Part shown: positions 6,732 through 17,999 of the stretch, piece after piece
Numbering within the stretch: position 1 is the stretch's first letter
Layout: every line of letters begins with the position of its first letter
Made by a program: the position numbers and the translations under genes
NCBI RefSeq assembly: GCF_029227915.1
Contig: NC_079877.1
Location: forward strand, 20,859,851 to 20,923,850
Reading direction: 5' to 3'
DNA: 64,000 nt
From: Hydractinia symbiolongicarpus
Lineage: Eukaryota; Cnidaria; Hydrozoa; Anthoathecata; Hydractiniidae
Notes under the pieces: generated by a model
Databases searched by the model: none
Told to the model about the DNA's origin: nothing
The model's input: the letters and a program-made list of their open reading frames with translations, nothing else

Positions 6732-7067
6732 ATGGCTTTTCCAACAGTTGAAGAATTTGAACAAAACATAGAACAAGTTACTCCAATCATAAAGTGGAGA
6801 GAGCTGCCTAAAAACGATATTTACCTTGTTAAATATGTGAAAGAGATGGAAATATCAAGACCTGGTGCTCTTTCTGAAAAATCTATGTATGCGGAGGTTC
6901 AAGATAGAATGGGAAATAAATATAAGACATGGTTGCCCGCAAGACTTTGTGATGAATTGAAGGATTATGGTTGGAACGGTGATGCCTTTGTCAGATCAAA
7001 TGGTCTCAAACAATCTCAAAATAATCATCAAAATCGATTCTTTAGTTATGACATTATGTGGCGCTAA
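6732..7067 (+). CDS. Small conserved element protein, possibly an OB-fold nucleic-acid-binding protein (111 aa)
   Basis: The frame opens at an ATG at 6696, but the ATG at 6732 (codon 13) has a better context (ACACAATGG) and begins a typical acidic N-terminus (MAFPTVEEFEQN), so it is preferred. The product is soluble with an alternating strand pattern, an IIKWRELPKNDIYLVKYVKEM stretch (a strand, turn, strand), an LPARLCDEL segment and a C-terminal FVRSNGLKQS motif. It resembles, in my memory, small predicted proteins of transposable or viral elements suspected to bind single-stranded DNA. That is weak evidence and no catalytic motif is present. It is the last gene before the satellite and is followed by two hairpins. 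Confidence 0.55.
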   Translation: MAFPTVEEFEQNIEQVTPIIKWRELPKNDIYLVKYVKEMEISRPGALSEKSMYAEVQDRMGNKYKTWLPARLCDELKDYGWNGDAFVRSNGLKQSQNNHQNRFFSYDIMWR

Positions 7068-7070
7068 ACC

Positions 7071-7138
7071 TTGCAACATTGCAATCATCTTTACTTGTTT
7101 CTGGTAAAGATAGACACACATATCACTATAAATTATAG
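7071..7138 (+). terminator. Cluster of three small palindromes after the last gene
   Basis: Within 68 bases of the stop there are a 5-bp stem TTGCA/TGCAA with a 4-nt loop (7071-7084), an 8-bp stem ATCTTTAC/GTAAAGAT with a 9-nt loop (7087-7111), and the palindrome CTATAA-A-TTATAG (7126-7138). The first begins 4 bases after the stop codon. They fit the stop-codon hairpin pattern of the block, and the third could also be part of an element end. Confidence 0.45.
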
Positions 7139-7152
7139 GGCACGACAGATGA

Positions 7153-7219
7153 GGGTGGGTAGGGACCCATGGGACGGGGATGGGGCCAGAGGGACGCGGC
7201 CGGGGGAGGGGGTTTTGGG
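7153..7219 (+). other. G-rich tract with several potential G-quadruplexes
   Basis: In 67 bases there are at least nine runs of three to five G on the plus strand, among them GGGTGGGTAGGG followed by further GGG, GGGG and GGGGG runs with loops of mostly 1-7 bases. At least two independent four-run G-quadruplex motifs fit side by side. Its base composition is unlike both the AT-rich genes to the left and the satellite to the right. It marks the boundary zone between element and array. Confidence 0.6.
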
Positions 7220-7234
7220 CAGATATAATAGAGC

Positions 7235-7427
7235 ATGCACGCTTATTTAACGTAAAGTGACAAAGTGCTAATGGATTTTATGGACTCTTCTATCGTTGAT
7301 TTGACGTGGATGATCTATAATTTGACGTAGAATGGCACAACATATTAATCGCTAAGGGGTGGTATGGACCTTTTTTACGTTGATTTGATGTGGATGCACG
7401 CTTATTTGACATAATTGCACTAGGATC
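7235..7427 (+). repeat. Degenerate short repeats between G-rich tract and satellite
   Basis: This gene-less stretch contains a 14-bp direct repeat (ATGCACGCTTATTT at 7235-7248 and 7394-7407) and a second pair about 84 bp apart (GTTGATTTGA..GTGGATG at 7295-7312 and 7379-7396, one mismatch) with flanking similarity back to about 7280 and 7365. A core TTTGACGT-like motif recurs about five times (near 7246, 7299, 7321, 7383 and 7405). It looks like a decayed tandem repeat distinct from the 182-bp satellite. No coding sequence is visible. Confidence 0.5.
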
Positions 7428-8178
7428 CGCCTTTTCCTATCTCTGGCCTTGCACGTAAATCACGTGGTTTCACGAGTCTGCGCAGGTTGCCATTGGTCTA
7501 GTCCTTCCTGTCTCCATGGACTACAACGTCCCAAGTCGTTTTCCTTGGCGCCATGCCCTTGTATCACCGTCAATTACGTGCATAGCCTTCTAAAAGCCGT
7601 TATATGGCTTTTCGCGGCGTAATTAAGCCTTATACGTGAATAACGTGGTCCCACGTGTGCGCGCAGCTTGCCCTTGGTCTAGTCCTTGCACTCTCAATGG
7701 ACTACAACATGCCAAGTCGTTTTCTTTGGCGCGATGGCCTGATATCACCTTGAACTTGGCGCATAGCCTTCTGAAGCCTGTAATATGGCCTTTTACCGCC
7801 TAATAAAGGCCTTACACGAAAATCACGTAGTTCCACAAGTCAGCGCATGGTGCCATTGGTCTAGTTCTCTCAGTCTCAAAGGACTACAAGGTCTAAAGTC
7901 ATTTTCCTTAGCGCCATGCCCTTATATCACTGTCAACTACGTGCGTAGCCTTCTAAAAGCCGTAGTATGGGTTTTTGCAGCCTATTTCAGGCCTTACACG
8001 TAAATTACGTGGTTCCACAAGCCTGCGCATGGTATCGTTGGTCTAGTCCTTTCAGTCTCAATGGACTGCAACCTGCCAAGTTGTTTCCCATGGCGCCATT
8101 GCCTTATGTCAACGTCAACTACGAGCATAGCTTTCTAAAAGCCGTTATATGGCTTTTTGCGGCCTAGTTAAGGCCTTA

Positions 8179-8203
8179 CACGTAAATTACGTGGTTCCAC
8201 GTG
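8179..8203 (+). repeat. Example of the compound CACGT dyad in a monomer
   Basis: CACGTAA-A-TTACGTG (8179-8193) is a perfect 15-bp dyad that overlaps a second one, ACGTGG-TT-CCACGT (8189-8202). Together they place four ACGT cores within 25 bases. The same module, intact or with one or two changes, recurs in most monomers. In the second monomer class the right arm is broken to CCACGAG. Confidence 0.8.
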
Positions 8204-8682
8204 TCTGCGAAGCTTGCCATTGGTCTATTCCGTGCAGCCTCAATGGACTACAGCGTTACAAGTCGGTTTCCTTGGCGTCATGGCCTTATATGAACGTTAA
8301 CTACGTGCATTGCCTTTCAAAAGACGCAATATGGATTTTCGTGTTCTAATTAAGGCCTTACACGTAAATCACGTGGTTCCACGTGTCCGCGCAGGTTGCC
8401 ATGGGTCTAGTCCTTGCAATCTAAATGGACTACAACGTTCCAGGTCGGTTTTCTTGTTGTCATGGCCTTTTATCATCGTTAACTACGAGCATAGCTTTCT
8501 AAAAGCCGTAATATGGCCTTTTCCCGCCTAATAAAGGCCGTACACGTAAATCACATATTTCCACTAGCCTGCGCTTGGTACCATTGGTCTGGTCCTTTTA
8601 GTCTCAAAGTACTACAACGTTCCAAGTCGGTTTCCTTGGCGTCCTGGCCTTATATCACCGTCAACTGCGGGCGTAGCCTTCT

Positions 8683-8721
8683 AAAAGCCGTAATATGGCT
8701 TTTTGCGGCCTAATTAAGGCC
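8683..8721 (+). repeat. Example of two adjacent hairpins in a monomer
   Basis: AAAAGCC-GTAATAT-GGCTTTT (8683-8703, 7-bp stem, 7-nt loop) is followed after three bases by GGCCT-AATTA-AGGCC (8707-8721, 5-bp stem, 5-nt loop). Both recur at the same place in most monomers, often with alternative paired arms such as AAAGGC/GCCTTT. Confidence 0.8.
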
Positions 8722-11700
8722 TATCACGTAAAATACGTAGTTCCACGTGTTCGGGCAGATTGCCATTGGTCTAGTCCTTGCTGTTTCCATGCACTACAAC
8801 GTCCCAAGTTGTTTTTCTTGACGCCATGCCCTTTTATCATCGTTAACTACGTGCATTGCATTTCAAAAGCCGTAGTATGGCCTTTTGCAGCCTAATTAAG
8901 ACCTTACACGTAAATTACGTGGTTCCACAAGCCTGCGCGTGGTATCATTGGTCTAGTCCTTTCTGTTTCAATAGACTGTAACGTGCCAAGTCGTTTTTCT
9001 TGGCGCCATGGCCTTATATCACCGTCAACTACGTGCATAGCTATCTAAAAGCCGTAATATGGCCTTTTGCCGCTGAATACAGGCCTTAACCGAAAGTCAC
9101 CTGTTTCCACGAGACTTCGCTTGGTACCATTGGTCTAGTCCTTTTAGTCTCAAAGGACTACAACGTTCAAAGTGGTTTTCCTTGACGCCATGCCCTTTAT
9201 CATCGTCAACTAAGCGCATAGCCTTCTAAAAGCCGTAATAAGGCCTTTTGCTGCTTATTTAAGGCCTTACACGTGAATCATGTGGTTGCAAGTGTCCGAG
9301 CAGGTTGCCATTAGTCTAGTCCTTGCAGTCTCAATGGACTACAACGGCCCAAGTGATTTTCCTTGATGCCATGCCCTTTATCATCGTCAACTAAGCGCAT
9401 AGCCTTCTACAAGCTGTAATATGGCCTTTTGCAGCCTAACTAAGGCCTTAAACGTAAATTACGTGGTTCTACAAGCCTGCGCATGGTATCATTGGTCTAG
9501 TCCTTTCAGTCTCAATGGACTGCAACGTGCCAAGTCGTTTTGCTTGACGCCACGGCTTTATATCACCGTCAACTACGTAAATAGCCTTCTAAAAGCCGTA
9601 ACATGGTCTTTTACGGTATAATTAAGGCCCTACATTTATATTACGTGTTTCCACGTGTCTGCACAGGTTGCCATGGGTCTAGTCCTTGCAATCTCAATGG
9701 ACTATAACGTTCCAGGTCGGTTTTCTTGTTGTCATGGCCTTATATCACCATCAACTACGTGCATAGCCTTCTAAAAGCCGTAATATAGCCTTTTGCGTCT
9801 TAAATAAGGCCTTACACGTAAATTTCGTAGTTCCACGTGTTCGCTGATATTGCCATTGGTCTAGTCCTTGCTGTCTGGATGGACTACAACGTCCCAACTC
9901 GTTTTCGTTGGCGTCATGGCCTTATATCAACGTTAACTACGTGCATTGCCTTTCAAAAGCCGTAATATGGAATTTCGTGTTCTAATTAAGGCCTTACACG
10001 TAAATCACGTAGTTCCACGTGTCCGCGCAGGTTGCCATTGGTCTAGTCCCTGCTGTTTCAATGGACTACAACGTCCCAAGTGGTTTTCTTTGGCGCCATG
10101 CCATTATATCACCGTCAACTGCGTGCATGGCCTTCTACAAGCCGTAGTATGGCTTTTGTAGCCTAATTAAGGCCTTACACGTAAATTACGTGGTTCCACA
10201 AGCCTGCACGTGGTATCATTGGTTTTGTCCTTTCAGTCTCAATGGACTGCAACGTGCCAAGTTGTTTCCCATGGCGCCATTGCCTTATGTCAACGTCAAC
10301 TACGAGCATAGCTTTCTAAAAGCCGTTATATGGCTTTTTGCGGCCTAGTTAAGGCCTTACACGTGAATTAAGTGGTTCCACGTGTCCGTGAAGATTGCCA
10401 TTGGTCTAGTCCGTGCAGCCTCAATGGACTACAACGTTACAAGTCCGTTTCCTTGGCGTCATGGCCTTATATGAACGTTAACTACGTGCATTGCCTTTCA
10501 AAAGACGTAATATGGATTTTCGTGTTCTAATTAAGGCATTACACGTAAATCACGTGGTTCCACGTGTCCGCACAGGTTGCCATGGGTCTAGTCCTTGCAA
10601 TCTAAATGGACTACAACGTTCCAGGTCGGTTTTCTTGTTGTCATGGCCTTATATCACCATCAACTACGTGCATAGCCTTCTAAAAGTCGTAATATAGCCT
10701 TTTGCGTCTTAAATAAGGCCTTACACGTAAATTTCGTAGTTCCACGTGTTCGCCGATATTGCCATTGGTCTAGTCCTTGCTGTCTGAATGGATTACAACG
10801 TCCCAACTCGTTTTCGTTTGCGTCATGGCCTTATATCAACGTTAAGTACGTGCATTGCCTTTCAAAAGCCGTAATACGGAATTTCGTGTTCTAATTAAGG
10901 CCTTACACGTAAATCACGTAGTTCCACGTGTCCGCGCAGGTTGCCATTGGTCTAGTCCCTGCTGTTTCAATGGACTACAACGTTCCAGGTCGGTTTTCTT
11001 GTTGTCATGGCCTTATATCACCATCAACTACGTGCATAGCCTTCTAAAAGCCGTAATATAGCCTTTTGCGTCTTAAATAAGGCGTTACACGTGAATCACG
11101 TAGTGCCACGTGTCCTCGCAGCTTGCCATTGGTCTAGTTCTTTCAGTCTCCATGAACTACAACGTGCCAAGTCGTTTTCTTTGGCGCTATGGCCTGATAC
11201 CACCTTCAACTAGGCGCATAGCCTTTTAAAAGCCGTTATATGGCCTTTTGCGGCCTAATTAAGGCCTTACACGTGAATCACGTGGTTCCACGTGTCTGCG
11301 CAGGTTGCCATTAGTCTAGTCCTTGCTGTTTCCATGCACTACAACGTCCCAAGTTGTTTTTCTTGACGCCATGCCCTTTTATCATCGTTAACTACGAGCA
11401 TAGCTTTGTAAAAGCCGTAATATGGCCTTTTGCCGCCTAATAAAGGCCGTACACGTAAATCACATATTTCCACTAGCCTGCGCTTGGTACCATTGGTCTG
11501 GTCCTTTTAGTCTCAAAGTACTACAACGTTCCAAGTCGGTTTCCTTGGCGTCCTGGCCTTATATCACCGTCAACTGCGGGCGTAGCCTTCTAAAAGCCGT
11601 AATATGGCTTTTTGCGGCCTAATTAAGGCCTATCACGTAAAATACGTAGTTCCACGTGTTCGGGCAGATTGCCATTGGTCTAGTCCTTGCTGTTTCCATG

Positions 11701-14700
11701 CACTACAACGTCCCAAGTTGTTTTTCTTGACGCCATGCCCTTTTATCATCGTTAACTACGTGCATTGCATTTCAAAAGCCGTAGTATGGCCTTTTGCAGC
11801 CTAATTAAGGCCTTACACGTAAATTTCGTGCTTCCACAAACCTGCGCATGGTATCATTGGTCTAGTCCTTGCTGTCTCAATGGACTGTAATGTGCCAAAA
11901 GGTTTTTCTTGGCACCATGGCCTTATATCACCGTCAACTACGTGCATACCCTTCAACAAGCCGTAGTATGGCCTTTTGCAGCCTAATTAAGGCCTTACAC
12001 GTAAATTTCGTGCTTCCACAAACCTGCGCATGGTATCATTGGTCTAGTCCTTGCTGTCTCAATGGACTACAGCGTCCCAACTCGTTTTCGTTGGCGTTAT
12101 GGCCTTATATCAACGTTAACTACGTGCCATGCCTTTCAAAAGCCGTAATATGGAGTTTCGTGTTCTAGTTAAGGCCTTGCACGTAAATCACGTGGTTCCA
12201 CGTGTCTGCGCAGGTTGCCATTGGTCTAGTCCTTGCTGTTTCCATGGACTACAACGTCCCAAGTCGTTTTCCTTGGAGCCATGCCCCTGTATCACCGTCA
12301 ACTACGTGCATAGCTTTCTAAAAGCCATTTTATGACTTTGTGCGGCGTAGTTAAGGCCTTACACGTAAATAACGTAGTTCCACGTGACTGGGCAGCTTGC
12401 CATTGGTCTGGTCCTTGCAGTCTCAATGGACTACAACATGCCAAGTCGTTTTCTTTGCCGCGATGGCCTGATATCACCTTTAACTTGGCGCATAACATTC
12501 TGAAGCCTGTAATATGGTCTTCTACCGCCTAATAAAGGCCTTACACGAAAATCACGTAGTTCCACGAGTCTGCGCATGGTGCCATTGGTCTAGTTCTCTC
12601 AGTCTCAAAGGACTACAAGGTCCAAAGTCATTTCCCTAGCGCCATGCCCTTATATCACCGTCAACTACGTGCGTAGCCTTCTAAAGGCCGTAGTATGGCT
12701 TTTTGCGGTCTAATTAAGGCCTTACACGTGAATTACGTTGTTCCACGTGTCCGCGCAGCTTGCCATTGGTCTAGTCCGTGCAGCCTCAATGGACTACAAC
12801 GTTACAGGTCGGTTTCCTTGGCGTCATGGCCTTATATCAACGTAAACTACGTGCATTGCCTTTAAAAAGACGTAATATGGATTTTCGTGTTCTAATTAAG
12901 GCCTTACACGTAAATCACTTGGTTCCACGTGTCCGCGCAGGTTGCCATTGGTCTAGTCCCTGCTGTTTCAATGGACTACAACGTCTCAAGTGGTTTTCCT
13001 TGGCGCCATGCCATTGTATCACCGTCAAATGCGTGCATAGCCTTCCACAAGCCTGCGCATGGTATCATTGGTCTAGTCCTTTCAGTGTCAATGGACTGCA
13101 ACGCGCCAAGACGTTTCCTTGGCGCCATGGACTTATATCACGGTCAACTGGACCATGACCTGGTAGCACCTTCAACTAGGCGCATAGCCTTCTAAAGCCT
13201 GTAATATGGCCTTTTTGCCGCCGAATAAAGGCCTTACACGAAAATCACATATTTATACGAGACTGCACATGGTACCATTGGTCTTGTCCCTTTTGTCTCA
13301 AAGGACTACAACGTTCAAAGTCGGTTTCCTTGACGCCGTGGCCCTATATCACAGTCAACTACATGCATAGATTTCTAAAAGCCGTATTATGGCATTTTGC
13401 GGCCTAATTAAGGCCTTACACGTGAATCACGCAGTGCCACTTGTTTGGGCAGATTGCCATTGCTGTCTAAATGGACTACAACGTCCCAAGTCGTTTTCCT
13501 TGTCGTCATGGCCTTATATAACCGTCAACTACGTGCATAGCTATTTAAAAGCCGTAATATGGGCTTTTGCCGCTGAATACAGGTCTTACAAGAAAGTCAC
13601 GTGTTTCCACGAGACTTCGCCTGGTACCGTTTGTCTAGTCCTTTTAGTCTCAAAGGACTACAACGTTCAAAGTCGGTTTCCTTGTCGCCATGGCCTTATA
13701 TCAAGTGTCACCTACATGGATAGCCTTCTAAAAGCCGTAATAAGGCCTTTTGCGGCCTATTTAAGGCCTTACACGTGAATCACGGGGTTTCACGTGTCCG
13801 CGCAGTTTGCCTTTGGACTACTAGTTGCAGTCTCAATAGACTGCAACGTCCCAAGTCGTTTTTCTTGACGCCATGCCCTTGTATCACCTTCAACTACGAG
13901 CATAGTTTTCTAAAAGCCGTGATATGGCCTTTTTGCAGTAGAATAAAGGGCTTACACGAAAATCACGTATTTCCAAGAGCCTGCGCATGGTATCATTGGT
14001 CTAGTCCATTCAGTTTATATGGACTGCAACGTGCCAAGTCGTTTCACTTGGCGCCATGGCCTTATATCACAGTCAACTACATGCATAGCCTTTTAAATGT
14101 CGTAATATGGCCTTATGCCGCCTAATACACGTGAATGACGTGGTTCCACGTGTCTGCGCAGGTTGCACTGGCCTACTCCTTGCAGTCTTAATAGACTACC
14201 ACGTGCCAAGTTCTTTTCCTTGGTACAATGACCTGATATCACCTGCAACTAGGCGCATAGCCTTCTAAAGTCTGTAATGTGGCCTTTTGCCGCCTAATAA
14301 AGGCTTTACACGAAAATCACGTATTTCCATGAGACTGCCCATGGTACCATAGGTCTAGTCCTTTTAGTCTCGAAGGACTACAATGTTCCAAGTCGGTTTC
14401 TTTGTCGCCTTGGCCTTATATCACAGTCAACTACATGCATAGCCTTCTAAAAGACGTAATATGGCCCTTTGCCGCCTAATAAAGGGCTTACACGTAAATC
14501 ACGTAATTCCACGAGCCTGCGCATGGTATCATTGGTCTAGTCCTTTTAGTCTTGATAGGGTACCACGTCCCAAGTTCTTTTCCTTGGGAGCATGACCTGA
14601 TATCACCTTCAACTAGGCGCAAAGCCTTCTAAAGCCTGTAATATGGCCTCTTGTGGCCTAATAAAGGCCTTATACGAAAATCACGTATTTCCACGTGTCT

Positions 14701-17700
14701 GCGCAGGTTGCCATTGGTCTAGTTCTTGCAGTCTCATTAGACTACTACGTCCCAAGTCGTTTTACTTGACGCCCTGCCCTTATATCATCGTCAATTGCGC
14801 GCATAGCCTTATACAAGCCGTAGTATGGCCTTTTGCCACTGAATACAGGCCTTACACGAATGCCACGTGTTTCCATGTATCTGCACAGGTTGCCATGGGT
14901 CTAGTCTTTGCAGTTTCAATGGACTACAACGTATCAAGTCGTTTTGCATGGCGCCATTGCCTTATATCAACGTCAACTACGAGCATAGCCTTCTAAAAGC
15001 CGTGATATGGCCTTTTGCCGCCTAATAAAGGCCTTACAGGTAAATCACGTTGTTCAACGAGCCTGCACATGGTACCATTGGTCTAGTCCTTTTAGTCTCA
15101 AAGGACTACACGTTCCAAGTCGGCTTCCTTAGCGTCCTGGCCTTATATCACCGTCAACTACGTGCGTAGCCTTCTAAAAGCCGTATCATGGTTTTCTGCG
15201 GCCTAATAAAGGCCTTACACGTGAATTACGTGTTTCCACGTGTTCGTGCAGCTTGCCATTGGTCTATTCCTTGCAGTCTCAATGGACTACAACGTCCCAA
15301 ATCGTTTCCTTGACGCCATGCCCTTTTATCATCGTCAATTACGCGCATATCCTTCTACAAGCCGTAGTATGGCCTTTTGCAGCCTAATTAAGGCCTTACA
15401 CATAAATTACATGCTTCCACAAGCCTGAGCATGGTATCATTGGTCTAGTGATTTCAGTTTAAATGGACTGCAACGTGCTAATCGTTTCACTTAGCGCCAT
15501 GGCCTTATATCACAATCAACTACATGCCTAGCCTTCTAAAAGACGTAATATGGCCTTTTGTGGCCAAATTAAGGCTTTATGCTTGAATCACGTGGTTTAA
15601 CGTGTCTGCGCAGGTTGCCATTGGTCTAGTCCTTGCAGTCTCAATGGACTACAACACCCCAGTGTTTTTTCATAGCTCCTTATCATTATATCAACGTCAA
15701 CTATGAGCATAGGCTTCTCAAAGTCGTAATGTGGCCTTATGCCCCTAATACACGTGAATTACGTGATTCCAAGTGTCTGCACAGGTTGCCATTGGTCTAC
15801 TCCTTGCAGTCTTAATAGACTACCACGTCCCAAGTTCTCTTCTCTGGGCCATGACCTGATATCACCTTCAACTAGGCGCATAGGCTTGTAAAGCCTGTAA
15901 TATGGCCTTTTGCCGCCGAATAAAGGCCTTGCACAAAAATAACATATTTCCACGAGATTGCGCATCGTACCATTGGTCTAGTCCTTTTAGTCATAAAGGA
16001 ATGCAATGTTCCAAGTCGGCTTCCTTGACGCCTTGGCCTTATATCACAGTCAACTACATGCATAGCCTTCTAAAAGACGTAATATACCCTTTTGTGGCCT
16101 ATTTAAGGCCTTACGCGTGAATCACGTAGTTCCACGTGTCTGTGCAGGTTGCCATTGGTCTATTCCTTGCAGCCTCAATGGACTACAACTCCCCAAGTCG
16201 TTTTTCTTGGCGCAATGGCCATATCAACATCAACTACATGCATAACCTTCTAAAAGCCGTAATAAGGCCTTTTGAGGCCTATTTAAGACCATACACATAA
16301 ATTACGTGATTGCACGTGTCCGCATAGGTTGCCATTGGTCTACTCCTTACAGTCTTAAAAGACTACCACGTCCCCAGTTCTCTTCTCTGGGCCCTGACCT
16401 GATATCACCTTCAAATAGGCGCAAAGCCTTCTAAAGCCTGTAATATGGCCTTTTGCCGCCTAGTAAAGGCCTTATACGAAAATCACGTATTTCCACGTGT
16501 CTGTGCAGGTTGCCATTGGTCTATTTCTTGCAGTTTCAATGCACTACAACGGCCCAAGTCGTTTTATTTGGCGCCATGGCCTTATATCTACGCCTGCATA
16601 GCCTTCTACAAGCCGTAATAAAACCTTTTGAGGCCTTTTTAAGGCCATACACATAAATTACGTGGTTCCACGTGTCCGCATAGGTTGCCATTGGTCTAGT
16701 CCTTGCAGTCTTAATAGACTGCAACGTATAAAGTCATTTTCCTTGGCGCCATGCCTCTATATCACCGTCAACTTCGTGCATATCATTCTAAAAGCCGTTA
16801 TATGGCCTTTTGCAGCTTAATTAAGGCCTTACACGTTTATTACGTTGTTCCACAAGCCTGCGCATGGTATCATTGGTCTAGTCCTTTCAGTCTCAATGGA
16901 CTGCAACGTGCCAGGTCGTTTCCCATGGCGCTATTACCTTATATCAACGTCAACTACAAGCATAGCTTTCTAAAAGCAGCATTACGGCTTTTTGCGACCT
17001 AATTAAGGCCTTACACGTGAATCACGTAGTGTCACGTGTCCGCACAGCTTGCCATTGGTCTAGTCCTTGCAGTCTCAATGAAATGCAACGCCCCAGGACA
17101 TTTTCCATGGCGCCATTGCCCTATATCAACGTCAGCTACGAGCACAGCCTTCTAAAAGCCGTAATATGGGCTTTTGCCGCTTAATAAAGGCCTTACAGGT
17201 AAATCACGTTGTTCCACGAGCCTGCGCATGGTACCATTGGTCTAGTCCTTTTAGTCTCAAAGGACTACCATGTTCCAAGTCGGCTTCCTTAGCGTCCTGG
17301 CCTTATATCACCGTCAACAACGTGCGTAGCATTCTAAAAGCCGTATCAAGGCTTTTTGCGGCCTAATTAAGGCCTTACACGTGAATCACGTAGTGCTACG
17401 TGTCCGCACAGCTTGCCATTGGCCTAGTTCTTTCAGTCTCAATGGACTACAACGGCCCAAGTCGTTTTCCATGGCGCCATTGCCTTATGTCAACGTCAAC
17501 TACGAGCATAGCCTTCTAAAAGCCGTAGTATGGCCTTTTGCCACCTAATAAAGGGTTTACACGTAAAGACGTATTTCCACGAGGCTGTGCATGGTGCCAT
17601 TGCTCTAGTTCTCTTAGTCTCCATAGACTGCAACGTGCCAAGTCCTTTACCTTTGTCCCATGGGCTTATGTCACCGTCAACTACGCGCATAGCCTTCTAA

Positions 17701-17999
17701 AGGCTGTTATATGGCCTTTTGTCGCGCAATAAAGGCCTTATACCTAAATCACGTGGTTGCACAAGCCTGCGCATGGTATCATTGGATTAGTCCTTTCAGT
17801 CTCAATGGACTGCCACGTCCAGTTATTTTCTTTGGCGCTATGGTCTTATATCACCGTCAAATACGCGCACGGCCTTCTAAAATCTGTAATATGACCTTTT
17901 GCGGACGACTTAAGGCCTTTCTTTCTGTCTGTTAGAGTTGCCATTGGTCTAGTTCTTGTAGTCTCAATGGACTACAACGTTCCATGCCGTATTCCTTGG

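Larger units (their letters stand above)
1..7150. mobile_element. Partial polinton-like / Maverick-like virus-derived element (morphogenesis gene block)
   Basis: A compact set of intron-less genes, several overlapping or separated by only a few bases, includes a P-loop packaging-type ATPase adjacent to a candidate double-jelly-roll capsid gene. This pairing is the hallmark of Polintons, polinton-like viruses and virophages. The left side continues beyond the window: the first gene is open at base 1. The right limit is not defined by a recognisable terminal inverted repeat. I place it between the last gene (stop at 7067) and the satellite (about 7428). No protein-primed DNA polymerase, retroviral-type integrase or adenain-like protease is present, so the replication genes are missing or lie to the left. 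Reading frames are intact apart from one gene lacking an ATG, which suggests a recent or maintained copy. Element type is inferred; host lineage (cnidarian) rests on recalled protein similarity. Confidence 0.6.

Noticed and set aside
7153-7219. Telomeric repeat
   Set aside because: The G-runs are irregular in spacing and do not form TTAGGG or another regular telomere unit.
7428-7600. Assembly chimera joining an element and a satellite
   Set aside because: Not excluded, but the gradual decay of monomers toward the boundary and the transitional repeats at 7235-7427 look like a natural array edge. Spanning reads would decide.
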